Shown: piece by piece, positions 31,353-55,889 of the stretch
How positions within the stretch are numbered: position 1 is the first letter of the stretch
Layout: every line of letters begins with the position of its first letter
NCBI GenBank assembly: GCA_016946835.1
Contig: JACVTC010000014.1
Span: 815,001-879,000 of the forward strand
Direction of reading: 5' to 3'
Length of the DNA: 64,000 nucleotides
Origin: Neocallimastix lanati (nom. inval.)
Taxonomy: Eukaryota; Neocallimastigomycota; Neocallimastigomycetes; Neocallimastigales; Neocallimastigaceae
Translations under genes and position numbers: made by a program
The notes under the pieces: generated by a model
What the model was told of the DNA's origin: nothing
What the model saw: only the letters and a program-made list of their open reading frames with translations
Databases searched by the model: none

Positions 31353-32439
31353 GTTATTATTATTATTGTTGTTGTTGTTGTTGTTATAGCTATTAAATGA
31401 ACTTATTGTATTAATTGATAATGAACTATTTGTATTTGGACTCCTTATTGATCTTTCATAACCATTATTTGAATAGCATATATTATAAGAATAATTATTA
31501 AGTGCTTTAATTTTTTTCAGTAATAAATTATTTTCATTAATAATATGAGATGCTATGTCTTTATTTATTAATAATATTGGTTTTCTTTTTGAGCTCTATT
31601 AAAAGAAATTAAAAAAATAAAAAAATATTATATATATATATTAAATTCTATATTAATAATAATTATAATATATATATATATTATAATTATTATTATTTGA
31701 TTTTACAATCTGTAGCTTCTTTTTCTCTTGAGAAATAGAAAGAACAGAATCTTTTCCTGTTATAAAGTCATATCGTTTCTCAACTCTTGGCAATATGTCA
31801 TATGAATTGTTTCTATTTAATTTTTTTTCTATTGAAGATTGAGATTGCATATTCTATATTTCATTATTAAAAACATGAATATTTATATTTATTTATGTTA
31901 ATATTGAAATAAATAAGTTATATGATCATTTTAATAATAAAATTATATATTAAAATAATTTACATTTTTAGTCAAAGAATTATCTTCTTTCCATTTATAT
32001 GAAACTATTTCTGGTGAATGTAAAGATGATATTGCTGAAGATGTTACTAATTTATTATTAGCTATGTTTTTATTAGGATCAAAATTATGTTTTGAATTTA
32101 ATAAATTAGAAGTGTTATTATCAATCAAAATTTTATTTATAAATTTTGAATTTGAATTAGTATTAGAATTTTCTAATTTTAATTCATAATTCTTATTTAT
32201 ATTTTCATTATTATAATTATCAGATAAAATTTTCTCACTACTTAATATTTTATTATTATTGGCAATGTTATCTTCAGTAGTGCTATTTATATTCTTTTTA
32301 TACGAATCTGATGTATCGTATTTATTATGGTTTACTTCTATATATATATTATGTTTAGTATATACATGTTTATTTGAATTATTTTAATATTTATTAATAT
32401 ATATATTTTTCTTACCATTATTATTATTACTATTATTAC

Positions 32440-32512
<73 letters not shown>

Positions 32513-35500
32513 TAATTTAAATTCCATCTTTTTTAAATTTTTTTTGGTATCCATATCAACTTTTGATATTTTCTTTATATGTCTGTTTTATTAAATAATT
32601 AATTTTATTTGAATAATTAGTATTTATAAATATAAAATTAATATAAAGTACATATTTTTTATTTTTAAATTTTTTTTGGATGAATTAATATGAAATAATT
32701 ACTTTTTATTTCTCTCGGGTATATCAACTTTATTTTCTTCATAAATTGTTATATTTGATTCATCTATTTTTATATTAATTTCCTTCTTTTCTTTATTTTT
32801 TCTGGATTCTTTTCTTTTTGAGCCCTTAAAAGTTTTCTATATCGTAATAAAATAATAAAGAATATAAATAAATAAAATAAATAAATAAACATAAAATTAC
32901 TATAAAATTATTGATACACTTACTGTATGCTTAATTTTAAGATTAATTGGTATATTTTGATTAATATTTAATTCAATAGTCATTTCACTTTGATTTAAAT
33001 AATTATTCATTTTGTCATCATAATCATAATTAATTTCATTATGTAGCCAATTATCTACTTCTATTTCTATTATATTATTATTTAATGTAACTCATAATTA
33101 TGAATATTATATGAATATTATGTAATATATAATATAAAAAATTAATAATAACCATCATTACTATCAAGAACATTTTTAAAAACATCATTAATATGACCAA
33201 TTTCAATAGCTGGTAATGTTAATGCTTTTTCATTATATGGGAATAATTCATCTATTTTAATTAAAGTAAAAAAATAATAAATATTTTAATTATTACGTAT
33301 TATTATATAATAAGTTCTTAACTATTAAATATATGTTTATTTAACCTTTATTATATAATAATGAATTTTTCTTCAATGATTTATTTTTTTTACATCTTGT
33401 TTCTCTATAATCTATTTAAATTATAATATTAATTAAAAACATATTAAATATACACTTATAAATATATTTTAAATTACTTTTCCAAGCTTTTTGAATTTTT
33501 TCAACAGCAATAATTTCTTGTGCATTATGAATTTTTTTCATTCTTTGATATTCTGGATATTAATACATTAATATTAACATTTCATTTCATTACATTATAT
33601 TATATTATTATATACAGATATAATACCTCTCCATTTTTTTTGTATTACCGAAGCTGAATTATTATATTTAATATTCATTTTCTTCTTTTGATAAGCTGAA
33701 TTGATAATAATATTTTTATTATTAATATTATTTGTTTATTCATATATTATATAATTATTTAAATTTTATAATAAAAACCTTTCCATGTATCACATATCTT
33801 AGAATATGCATGAATTTGTTGCAATAATATTTTTAAATTTTTATTTAAGATATAACCTAGTAAAAAAAAAATTACACATAAATATTATATATATATATAT
33901 TATATAATATATAAAGATTAAAAATAATATATAAATACTTTTCCAATATTTTTCTATGGTTTTTACAGAATACGATATTTTTTTTTCTTTATTAATTTTT
34001 TCTTCTTTTTTCCTTTTATTAATTAAATATTCTATAAAATAATATTAGTTAATATTAATATATTATAAATTATATTTTTTTTTTGTTTATTTATTTGTTT
34101 CTGTAATTTATTTTTTAATTTTACTTTTCCAATTCCTTTGAATTACAATAGCATTTTTCTTTTTTATTAAAAATGAATTTCTTGCTTTATAACCTTACAA
34201 TATTAATTTTAATAATATAAATATTAACATCTGTATTCATATCTTATATCTGTAAAATGAGTACTCATCTCATTATTATATTTATTATATAAACTAATTA
34301 AAATTACATCTCCAGTTTCTTTGAATTAAGCATGCCGCATGTTTTTTTTTGTTATAATATTCTAATAAATTTATAAATAATAATTTTAATAATGTTATTA
34401 TCAATAATTTTTTCTATTTATATATAATTTTTCTTTATTATTATATACCACGCCATTTTTTTTGAATTATTATTGAACATAACTTTTTTTGAATTATTTT
34501 TTGTTTTATTTTTTTTATAAAGTTATTTTTAGTTATTGTTCTCTGTATAAATATAATACCTATTTAAATTAATAAATATTTACATTAATTAAATTAATAA
34601 TTAAATATTATTTATTATTTACTAAAAAATTTTTAATTTCATACTTTTTCTATAGTTTTCATATTGCTTTTTAAGTTTATATATTTTCCATTGTTTTTGA
34701 ATTAAAAGTGCCGATATATTTTTAATTTCATCTTCATTTTTTTTAAATTTAATATAATAGAATATACTTTTGGATTATAATAATATTAGTAGAATATAAT
34801 AATAATAGTAATTATAATATTAACAAACGTATTTATTACTTTGTATTATCTGTCTCGAAAAGAGATATAATTTCCTTAATGCTTTCACTAGTATCATGAA
34901 ATCCAGTTATCATATTATTTAAAGAGCCGTCATTTATAATTTTTAATTCATTAACTTCATTATTAGGAATTAATATTGAATTATTAGATTTAACTATTAA
35001 TGTTTTTTGAATGCATTTATAAAAACCATAATTTAATATTATTAACTCGGGATCTAGATATTTATTTAATACCTTATATAAATATGAATATGAAAATAAT
35101 TATTAATTACATATATATTATATAATATATCTTTATATATTGTTTTATAATTTGATAAGTTACTTTTTGTGACTTTGAAATTAATGATAATAAAGATAAA
35201 TATGGTTGGGTATAATTTACACTACTATGTTATTTTATAAAAAATTATTATAATTAATTCTTTTTTATATAATAATAATACTAAAATTATATAAAAGTTA
35301 GAAAAATAAAATTTTACTCTTTACTATCAGTATTGAAGTTATTAATTTTTTTTGATTTAAAATAATTATTACATTCTTTCAAAATATTTAATTTGTCTTT
35401 CTGATTTATACTTCCATAAAATTCATTTTCATTGATTTTTATTTTATTTATTATCTTCAAAATATTTTATATTAAAGAAGTAAATAAATATTTTAATAAC

Positions 35501-35923
35501 ATTATATAATATTACTTATAATTAAAGTTATATGATATAAATTTACTCTTAGATTAGGAAATAAGATTTTTATATATAATAAAAATTTTGGATGTTTAGA
35601 AATAGGATTTTGTAGAAGATTTAAATTTAGTAATGAATTTGAGCATAATGATAAATTAAATAATGATTCGATATCTATTAAATAATGTTTTTTATTTATT
35701 ATATACCTATTAGTTATATATAAACATGATAAATGTATATTAACATATTATATTAACATATATATATATTCATTACCATTAATATTATTATTGGATAAAT
35801 TAATAACCTTTAAAAATGGACACGCCGATATTGAGTCAACAGTTTCAATAATATTTTTCTTTAAATTTAGAATTGTTAATAATGGTATCCATGATGTTAA
35901 ATTAATATTGCTTATTTAAAAAT

Positions 35924-35966
<43 letters not shown>

Positions 35967-38900
35967 GTATTTGGTATTTAATTAATATTAATAATATTTT
36001 TATAATAAAAATATTGTTAAATACATTAATTATAAATACTTTATTTTATTATCTTTTATTACGAGTTTGATTAATGACATATGCTGAGTATCATATGGTA
36101 TATTTTGAATTATATTATTTGAAAGATTTATATAGCATAATCCTGGACTTGAAAAAATTTGTGGAATAATATCTGTTTTTAAATTATTATATTGGAGTTC
36201 TATATATATTAAATTTTTCATATCTTTAAATATTTTAAAATTTTTGGCCTTTATTAATGATATAATATTTATTATTATTGTTGTTGTTTTTTAACACAAA
36301 ATACAATAAAAAATTAAAATACTCATTAAAAATTGTTTTATCATAAAATATTATATTATAACATATTATTTTATATCTTACTATATTATATTAAATTATA
36401 TTTAATATACCTGAATTCTATTTAATAACAAAAAATTTAAGTTTTTTAAATCAATAAGACTTTTTATATTTTTGATTGGATTATTACTAATATTTAAAAA
36501 ACGAAGATTTTGAAAATATTTTATATCCTATTTAAATGAATTATAATGAAAACATCATTATTATAGTAAAATTTTAATATAAATATGTAATTTTTATTTA
36601 CACATAACTATATATATATTATATATATTTACATTAATATTGTTAATATTGTTTGTTGAACATGAAAGATATTTAATATTTAATTTTTTATTAAATATTA
36701 GTTTATCAATTAAATTGTCCTTATATATTTATATATATATATAGGTAGATAGATGCATATAGAAAAATATATATTATTATTTATTGATTACAATTTAAAA
36801 AGTTAATTATTTAAGTTTTTTCTTTTTAATATACATATTTAACACTTACATCCATTTTAATATATTCCAGTTTTTTTAAATCCTCAATAAATTTTACTGA
36901 TAAAAGATTATTATTTGATATGTTTAATGCTTCTAAATTTGGTAGATATGTATCAAGAAATAAAATCTTATAAAAAGTTTGATTGTTTGATTATATATTT
37001 AGTTTAGTTCTTTTATTCAATTTTATTTTTTTAATATATAAAAATATATAAATAGTTAATTACTTGTGGTAACTCTGCATTTGATATATTTAAATATTTA
37101 ATATTGTTGAAGAAATTTATTTCTTGATTCGAATTTAAAGAGAATTTTCTATCATATTGCTTTTCTAAAATTTTAAGAATTATATACTGATTTGCCAAAA
37201 ATTCCTTTTTTAGCTTTGAATTTTTATTTAATATATTCATTTTTTTTTTACTATATGTATCATTATAACTATTATTTTCATTAATACATATATTTGAATT
37301 TGATTCTGGTTCAACTTCAATAATTTTTAATTCCTCATTTTCATCATCTTTTTCTAATTCTTCATCTTCATTAAAATTTCTTATTATATTATCACATCTA
37401 ATGGTACTATTATTTCTCATATCAATGATATTTTGTAATATTTCATTATTTTTTGGATTGTTTTTAATATTATCAATATTTTTAATAAAAATATTATAAT
37501 TTATATTACTATTTTGATTATTACAATTAACTTTTTCTTTATTAATTATTCTTTTATTATCTTTATTATAATCATTATTATCATAGACATTACTGAATGT
37601 TAGACAATCTTCATCGATATTATGATAATCACTGTTATTAATTGAATTATCTGGATTTTTTTCATTTATATTTTTATATTTATTTATACTATTATTAATA
37701 CTATCAAAATTTATATTACTATTATTTTTATCTATTTTCTTGTTTTCATAGTTAGTATTTTCAAAAATAGGTTCTAATATTTTACTATATTTCCTATTAT
37801 GTTCTTTTTGTAGTAGGCCTTCTTTATTTTCTAATTTTATATAATTAATATTTTCTTTACTTTCATTAAAACTTTTTTTTGATACTTTTTCTAAATTATC
37901 TGTTTCTGATAAATGATAGCTCTCATCAAAACTATTGTTATTATATTTACATGAAATAACTTTACCATGATGTTCATCTTTGTCTTCTTTGGGATAATTT
38001 ATTTCATTTAATATTTGTATTTTTACTTCCAAATTTTCACTTTCTTCATTATATTTTCTTTTTTCTTTATTTTTATTTCCTTCATTATCTTGATTTTTAT
38101 TTAATTCATTAAATTTACTTTCTTCTTGATTTTTATTTAATTCATTAAATTTATTTTCTTCTTGATTTTTATTTAATTCATTAAATTTATTTTCTTCTTG
38201 ATTTTTATTTAATTCATTAAATTTATTTTCTTCTTGATTTTTATTTAATTCATTAAATTTATTTTCTTCTTGATTTTTATTTAATTCATTAAATTTATTT
38301 TCTTCTTGATTTTTATTTAATTCATTAAATTTACTTTCTTCTTGTTCTTGATTTTCACTAACTTCAATAAACTTTTTATAATTTTCGTTTTTTTTCTTAA
38401 TGTTATTGTCTTTAATAGATATATCCATTTTTTGATTTTCACCATCAAATATACAATCAGTTTTATTTTTTACTTTCAAAAATTTATTTTCTGAAAAATT
38501 ATTAACTATATTTTTAATTTCCTCATTATTTTTATTATTATTACTTCTATTTATTTTATCAGTATTAAGATGTTCATTATTATAATGAAATTTTTTATTT
38601 CTAATTTTAGTATTTTTTGATTCTTCATTATTAATGTTTTGATCTACAGTTTTTATATTTATATCTTCATTAGCTTCTTTTTCATCATTCATTTTATTAT
38701 TATTCCTATTTATATTGCTACCGGAATTTTGTATTACTTCATTTTCTGTAATCATTATTTTATCATATACTATTTCTTTATTTTCAATACTTTTTTCATT
38801 AGTATTTTTGGTTTTTGATTCATTTATGTTTTCAAAATTTTCAGCATTCTTAAATCTTATACTATCTCTGTCATTATTGATATTTTCAATTATTTTGTTA

Positions 38901-40065
38901 TATTTTATAACTTTATTATTATCTTCTTCATTAGTAATGGTTTCAATGACTTTATTATTTTTAAGCCCTGTATTATTTTTATCACTATTTTGGTTTTCAG
39001 TTATTTCATTGTTACTTTTATTCTCAATATAATTTTCATTACTATTTATGTTTTTTATAATTTCATTAATATCTGGTTCATTATCAGATTCATTATTATT
39101 TTTTTTTTCTTTTTCTTTATATTTATATACTTCAATACTATTATTTATAAAATTGTATTTCCTTATATTATTTTCTATATACTTATTTGAATCTAAAAAT
39201 TCATCTATTTTTATATCTAAATCATCTTCATCTATCAAATTTAATTCCTCTTTCTCTTCTATTAAGGTTCTTAATAATTCTTCTTCTTGATTAAAGCATT
39301 CATCAATTTTTCTATTATTAATATAAAAATATAATTTTATAATTACCTATAATTCAGAAATACTTCATAATAATAAACAATTATTATTCAATTAAAACTA
39401 ATAAAAATGATAATTACGTAAGTTTATATTCATAATCGTCTTCTTCATATTCACTATTACTTTCTTCAGTATTATTTTTTACTTTGATAATATTAATGTT
39501 TTCATTTTTAATTTCATTTATATCGTTAAAATAATTGTTAGTATTATTCTGCTTATTTAAAAGTTCTTCACTATTATTTAAAATTTGATATTCATCTCCT
39601 AAATCTTTATTATCTAAAATAAAATTATTTAATATTTAACTTTAATGTAATTATATTAATTATTATTAATATATTAATTAAAATATGACAATACCATTAT
39701 CATTATTTAAAAATGAAAATAATTCATTTTCATTTTTATTATTATCCTCAATACTTCTCATCAAATCATTCCATGAATCTAAATTCTTATTTAAATATAT
39801 ATAAATTCCATTATATCAGTATACTAATATTCATTATATTATTTTATATTATTAGTATTACTTTTAAACCGTCAAGTTCATTATCATCGTTACCATATAA
39901 ATTTAAACTATCTCCTATATTTGTAATAATATCATCTTCAGTATTTATTATTTCAATTTCTTCCGTATTATCAATTATAACTTTATTTTTACTACTAGTA
40001 GTCTTATCGTTTTTATTATTTGTGTCTTCATTATTAATATTATTTTTCAATATTGAATCTTCCAT
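31170..40065 (-). CDS. LRR and IQ-motif protein, LRRIQ1-like (many exons)
   Basis: The span is start ATG 40065 to stop 31170-31172, with many short GT-AG introns. Exon 1 is 39862-40065; the next codes for NLDSWNDLMRSIEDNN. A large exon (about 37070-39310) is a charged, Asn-rich region with a 12-residue tandem repeat. Exons between about 37150 and 35000 encode leucine-rich repeats, for example LRFLNISNNPIKNI, LEALNISNNNLLSV and LCYINLSNNIIQNIP. Exons at 33480-34720 encode at least six IQ-like motifs (VEKIQKAWK, SVIQKKWR, AIVIQRNWK, CLIQRNWR, SIIIQKKWR, LLIQKQWK), likely calmodulin-binding. The tail has poly-Asn and Ser-rich segments. Charged region, LRRs, then IQ motifs is the LRRIQ1 layout, a cilium-associated family. 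That all exons belong to one gene is inferred from order and strand; individual exon borders are not all resolved. Confidence 0.65.
31303..31390 (-). repeat. Poly-Asn coding trinucleotide repeat in the LRRIQ1-like gene
   Basis: ATT/GTT triplets on the plus strand read AAT/AAC on the coding strand, giving a run of about 25-28 Asn near the C-terminus. A second such run lies at 32419-32511. Confidence 0.7.
32419..32511 (-). repeat. Second poly-Asn coding repeat
   Basis: ATT triplets, some ATTACT, encode an Asn run after MEFKLN. A GTAAG donor follows on the coding strand at the left edge. Confidence 0.6.
38083..38337 (-). repeat. 36-bp tandem repeat coding FNELNKNQEENK
   Basis: Seven nearly identical copies of a 12-residue unit lie inside the large charged exon of the LRRIQ1-like gene. 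Only the first and last copies vary (EESK). The array stays in frame. Confidence 0.85.
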
Positions 40066-40353
40066 ATTAATATTCCCTTTTTTAATATTATTTATTTAAT
40101 AATTATTATAAATATATTTTTTTATTTATATTATTTAATAATTCTTTATATTTTATATTTCTGTTTTATCAGCTACAATAATACCATGAAAATTATTTAA
40201 AATATTATATTAGAAATAACTATATATTTAACTTCTATAAACTAAAGTTTTAAAAAAAAAAAATTGTTCAGATTTTAATTAATTAATCATATTTATGTTT
40301 TTTTTAATTATTTAATTATTAAAAATATTTATTTAAAATTAATATAAACGTAA

Positions 40354-40385
<32 letters not shown>

Positions 40386-40718
40386 CAGTTAAAACTTTAA
40401 AAATCATATTTAATTAAAAGTTTTTAAATATAATATAAATTTTATATAAAAAATTAAATTTTCGAATTGTAATAAAAAATAAAATATATTATATTTATAT
40501 TGTATTTAATAAAGCTATATACAATCTTTTTTTTTTTTATTTTATTCGTATATTTTTTATATATAAAAATATGAATTTAATCATATTTTTTTTTATTTTA
40601 TTCGTATATTTTTATATATAAAAATATGAATTTAATCATATTTTTTTTATTTTATTTGTATATTTTTATATATATAAATAAGAATTTAATCATATTTTAT
40701 TATTTTAAAATTGAAGTT
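40066..40718. other. Intergenic with three-copy tandem repeat
   Basis: No gene is seen. Positions 40536-40700 hold three copies of a roughly 55-60-bp unit (TTTATTTTATTCGTATATTTTT, TATATATAAAAATATGAATTTAATCATA), decaying towards the left gene end. A-runs occur at 40252 and 40360-40385. The promoter of the LRRIQ1-like gene should lie here but no defined element is recognisable. Confidence 0.5.
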
Positions 40719-46463
<5,745 letters not shown>

Positions 46464-46798
46464 TTTTTTTATTTATTTGTTTGTTTTATTTGCCTTTTAT
46501 TTTTGTTATTAATATTATTGTTTAATAAATAATACTAATATATTAAATTATTAATTCATTATCAATTTTTTTATTATTTATTAATAAATTTAATATAAAT
46601 AATCTAACTTAACAAATAAAGATAAAATAAAATAAAATAAATATTTTGTTTTCAAAATTTTAAAAATCTTATATTTTTTTATTTAACTAAAAATTAAATT
46701 TATTTAAATTTTATTAATAATTTTAATTTATTGTTTTTTCTTTTTTTTTTTTTTTTTTTTTAAAATTTTTTTTTAAAATAAAATTTTTATTTGGAAAT

Positions 46799-46861
<63 letters not shown>

Positions 46862-46929
46862 TAATTCTTATATTAATTATAAAAAATATATTTATATAGA
46901 ATAGAAGTTTGTAATATACAATACTAAAG
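46464..46929. promoter_or_regulatory. Divergent intergenic region with (ATTT)n
   Basis: This 466-bp gap separates the ATGs of two divergent genes. It holds a T-run (46740-46760) and an (ATTT)n array at 46799-46861. It probably contains both promoters; no specific motif can be assigned. Confidence 0.5.
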
Positions 46930-50972
<4,043 letters not shown>

Positions 50973-51009
50973 AAAAAAAATCATGTTTATCATTAAATTT
51001 TAATAAATT

Positions 51010-51046
<37 letters not shown>

Positions 51047-52073
51047 TATTAATCATATTTATTAATTGTTCATAATAATTTAATTTTTACTAAAATTTTA
51101 AGAAATTGTTTGTTTGTTTGCTTGTTTATTTGTCTTCTTTTTTAGTTTGTTTTTTTATAATTATTATATCTCTTTTATTTTTTTTGTCTTGTTTTGTTTT
51201 GTTTTATGCTTAATATTTTATATTTTATATTTTATGTTTTCGATTTTTTGATTTTTTGATTTATAATCATTGTTATTTCTTTTATGATATTTATACAAAT
51301 ATATTTTTAATATATTAATAATATTTTTCTTTTTTTTCAATTTATATATCTATTTCTATTTTTTTATCTTTAAAATTCATTATTTAATATTTAGATTATA
51401 TGTTGTATTTTAGTTCATAATTATTTACTTCCATTTTAATGCTTTTATTTTTCTATTAATTTTTCATTTTCTAATAAATCATTTTTAGAATTATTTTTAA
51501 ATAAATATATACTATTACTTATATTATTATTTTAATATAAATTATTATAAATAAAATTCATATAATTTTAATATAATTAAAGAATACCTTCCATAATAAT
51601 AATTTTTATGTTATGGAATTGCTGAATATTAAGAACATAAATGATATATGGAATAATCAAATTATAATATAATAAATAATTTGAATTAGCCAAAGCATAC
51701 ACATTATTTGAAATATAAAAAAAATATAATATGATCCTAGAAAAAGATTTCTTATATACTAAAAACAAATATATATATATATATATATATAATTAATTCT
51801 TTTTACTTAAAAACATTAATTTAATATTTCGATACTTAATAATAATAGTAATAATAATAATAATAATAATATCATACCTATAGAAACAAAAACCAATAAA
51901 AATACCAATTTATTCAGAATAAATAATTAAATAAATTATTAAATAAAAATAATAAATAATTAAATATACATAATAAATAATTAAATATTTTATTCTTTAA
52001 ACATTAAAAAATATATTCTTAAAAATACATTTTATTTAAATAAACTGAATAATAAAGAAAAAAAATTGAATAA
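50973..52073. other. Intergenic, AT-rich
   Basis: No gene is seen. It has an ATA triplet array at 51013-51048, TTTG repeats at 51106-51140, GTTTT repeats near 51190 and an (AT)n stretch at 51765-51792. Confidence 0.5.
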
Positions 52074-52502
52074 TTAATAATATAAATTTATATTATCCAT
52101 GTTTTCAAAGATATCTTTTAACTGATCTATCACGTCTAAAATTCCTTGTTTATTAGTTGTTTTTATTGAGTTTAATTTCTTCAACCAATATGATGAATCA
52201 ATAGTTGAACTACCATATTTCTTCTTTAATTTTGATATAATTTCATAGAAAGTATTTAGTCCTACTATTTCTCTATGGATATTTATATTTATTGTGTTCA
52301 GAATTTTAGATACAACTTCTGCATCCTTTTTAATTTGTTCTTTCTTATCATTTGGTGGATAATCAATATCCACGTTATTCAATACATTTTCTTTAATGTA
52401 GTTTAATAAACCTTCCTTTTTTAGTTCATTGCACAGATAATTAAACCATAACGCATAATTATTTGTGCCTTTTAATATTAATAAATTATTAATCTCGCTC
52501 AT
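52074..52502 (-). pseudogene. Ty1/copia-type Gag N-terminal fragment
   Basis: This is a 142-residue frame with its ATG at 52502. It begins LLILKGTNNYALWFNYL, the hallmark of the Gag N-terminus in Ty1/copia elements and related UBN2-type domains. KKYGSSTIDSSYWLKKLNSI and LDVIDQLKDIF follow. It ends before any zinc knuckle, protease or RT, and no copia Pol is seen nearby, so it is either a relic or a domesticated small protein. It is a single exon in good frame with a proper stop, so a domesticated role cannot be excluded. Confidence 0.6.
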
Positions 52503-53107
52503 GGGATAATAATAAATTTTTAATTTATTAATATATTAAAATTTTTATTAAAAATTTTATTTATGATATTTTAGTCTTTGCTCTTCTTGAGACTCTTAAT
52601 CTATTAACCGACTATCGGTAGAAAAAGACACAAAGACAAAATAATACCTTTAATATTGTTTTGTATTAATAATTATTATTAACACTTTTTTTATTTAAGT
52701 TTTTTATAAAAAGTAAAAGAGAGAGTACAGTTTTAAAGTATAACAATTGTTTAGGTGTAAAAAAGAAAAGTTAGTTTTAGGGGGAATAACATTTACTTTT
52801 AATATATTAAAACTAAATTATTTATATAGTTTTACATAAAAGAAATTATATAATATGTTATAATTTTATGAAATTTATGTATTAAAATAGTCCAAATTAG
52901 AGAAAATTTAGTCTTAGAAAATTTAGAAAATTTAGATATAAATAATAATTATCATAATATGTAAATACACACATTCACCAACAAACCAATTTATTCTTTA
53001 AGAATAACAAGGTTTGAGGGGATATGTTAGAATATGTGAAATGTGAATATTCTATGTATACATTAAACATGTATATTACATTACGTTAGTACCTAAAGGA
53101 TATATTT

Positions 53108-53740
53108 AATTCTAATAAAATTAATAAATATATAAATAATTATTATTTTAAAAGAAATAATATATTCTATTAAAAAAGAATTATAAAAAATTATTTTTTG
53201 TTTATAAAAAAATATTTTTACAATTGAATATTAATAAATTATATATAAAAAAAGAACATTTAATATTTATATAATTATTATTTAATTAATAAAAAAAACA
53301 AGCCACATATGGAAGCACTCCATATTGGGAAACGAACTAGATTCCATTAAAATGGGGATCGTTCATTTATCAATGTTGCGTATTATTGTTTAAATAAAGC
53401 CATACATTTTTAAGATATTCTATACAATCATAAATAAGTATATAAATAATTATTATTTTAAAAAAAATTATATTTTTTCAATTAAATATTATTAAATAAC
53501 TATTTCCAAAGAAATAATAATATATTCTATTAAAAAAGAATTATAAAAATCATTTTTATATTTTAATATTAATAAATTATATATATATAAAAAAAATATT
53601 TATTATTTATTAAATATATTATTTATTTAATTATTAATTTTTTGATTATTAAAAAACAAGCCACATATAAAATTCGCCACATTGTGAATGTATGATTGCG
53701 AAATGCTCTACGATTCCATTAAAATATATCTAGGGTTAGG
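53108..53740. repeat. Two-copy direct repeat, about 300 bp each
   Basis: Both copies start with AATA(A/G)(A/G)TATATAAATAATTATT and contain ATATTCTATTAAAAAAGAATT. They end in AACAAGCCACATAT followed by (G/C)ATTCCATTAAAAT. The CCACATTGTGAATGTATG word in the second copy recalls CCATATTGTGAATATATGG at 30411-30429 near the MULE gene. Confidence 0.5.
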
Positions 53741-53804
53741 AAATGATATATGTTAGGTTAGGTAAATTTTATACTAAAATAAAATTAATATATAGACTGA
53801 AGAC

Positions 53805-53965
53805 TTTTGTCTCCCCCATATATTAATATGAGTGTATGTTTAACCACCATACCGGCATAAGCAAATAAACTTTTGTACAGAAGCACCCTACGTGATCCTC
53901 AAGGGAAAGCAGAGCCCACTATATAAGTCACCTCCCTGTCATTCCGGAGGAGCTGGAAACAATAC
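53805..53965. other. GC-richer island of unknown nature
   Basis: About 160 bp with near 45 percent GC stand in otherwise over 85 percent AT sequence. It has an ATTCCGGAGG core and GGGCTCTG on the minus strand. No ORF, tRNA or rRNA is recognisable. It could be a leftover retroelement leader or a non-coding RNA. Confidence 0.4.
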
Positions 53966-54203
53966 ATAATATAAATTAATTATAAAGTGTTAAAATTTTA
54001 AAATGTTTAAATAAAAAAAACTTTTTTTTTTTTTATTAAATTTTATTCTTAATATTTTGATAAAAAATTTTTTCTTTATTTTATTTTATTATCAATTTCA
54101 CTTTTCGTTAATTTAAAAATTTAAAAATTTTAATAATAAAGCAAAAAAATTACTAATTTTATTATAGAATATAAATATAAATTGTTATAATTTATAATTT
54201 ATT

Positions 54204-54243
<40 letters not shown>

Positions 54244-55848
54244 AATTTAAAAATAGAACTGTATTTCGTTGGAAGACATTTAAAAATTTAGTGATTTAGT
54301 GCTTTCCAAAAAAAAAAATAAAGATTAAATTAATGTATAAAATATTTTTAATTTATTATTAATTGATAATATTTTTTTTTAGAAAAGCATTGTTAATTTA
54401 TTAAGTGTTTTATCAACAGAATTTATATATTTAATATAATGCAATAAAAAAAAAAAAAAAAAAACTTTATATATTAACATTGTAATATATATACTTTTTT
54501 TTATATATTATTGATAATAAAAAAATAGAAAATTGGAAAAAAGATAAAAGTACAAAACAAAAAAAAAAAATTAAATTAAAAAACCGTTGTGCTTTTATTC
54601 TATTCAATATTTTTAATTATTAAAATCTGTTTTAGTTTTAGTATATCTAATTAATGAATTTTTCGTTGCTTATCTTTATTTTGGTTTTTAATTTTTAATG
54701 TAATAATTTTATTACAAGTATTATTAAATAAATAAAAAATATATATAAACATATTTTTTAAATTAAATAACTATAATATTTCAATATTTGGTATAGCTTA
54801 TAATTTAATATTTTGATTTAATACAAATAAAATATTTTTATTTTAATTATTATTTTTTTTTTAAACTTTCATTTTTAAATTTATTAAAATAGAAATATAA
54901 TTATAATTTAATAAAAATTAAATAATATTTATTTAAATCATTTTTTTTATTTATTAATTATTAAATAATTTTAATTTCTTTTTATTTTATTTTTAATTAT
55001 ATGTATTAATTAATAAAATCTTAAAAGTTTAATTATTATTTAAATTTTGATTTATTTATTTTTACAGTTCTATTGTATTTATTTTTTTTTTATTGTATTT
55101 ATCATTATTTCATATAATTAAGTATACAGTATTTATTATAAAGGAAAAATATTTAACTTTTTTTTGTAATATAAGTTATATTCAATATTATAAAAAGGAT
55201 ATAAATAATTATGTAATCGATGGAATTACAAAATTAAAATTCAAAAAGTAATATTTTTTTTTTATTATTCTTAAAAAATATTATTTTAAAATAAGCTATT
55301 ATTATATAAAGGAAACTTTTTGAATAAGAGTTTATATAATAAAATATTTTTTTTATTAAGAAGAATAGAAAATAAATTATAATTAATTCTAGATAATAAA
55401 GTATTTTTTCATGGTATTGTATATTATTTGAATTAAAATTTAATATTTTTGTTCAGAAATTTTATAAATAATATATATTAAAGAAAAATAAGAAAATTAA
55501 TTAAACTATTTTTAATGTACTGGATTTTAATAATATGATTTTTTTTGTATAATTTTGTATATTACATTTAAAAGCAAAATGAATGACAATAAGAAATAAA
55601 AAAATAAGTAAAATTGTTCACTTAATAAAATTTGAAATAACAAAAAAAAAAAAAAAAAAAAAAATAAAAAAAAAAAAAAAAAAATCAATGTAATAATGAA
55701 ATAATAATTTACTACAAAATATATTGTAAAGTATTCAATAAAAATTATTATATATTTCTCAGTGATAAGATTGATAAGATAATAGAAAATAAAAAAAAAA
55801 GGAAAATGAAGAGAAGAAATTGGATAAGATTTTAATATTCAAATAAAT

Positions 55849-55889
<41 letters not shown>

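Noticed and set aside
51577-51768. 63-residue frame on the minus strand
   Set aside because: AT-rich random frame with no domain, no splice context and no start support.
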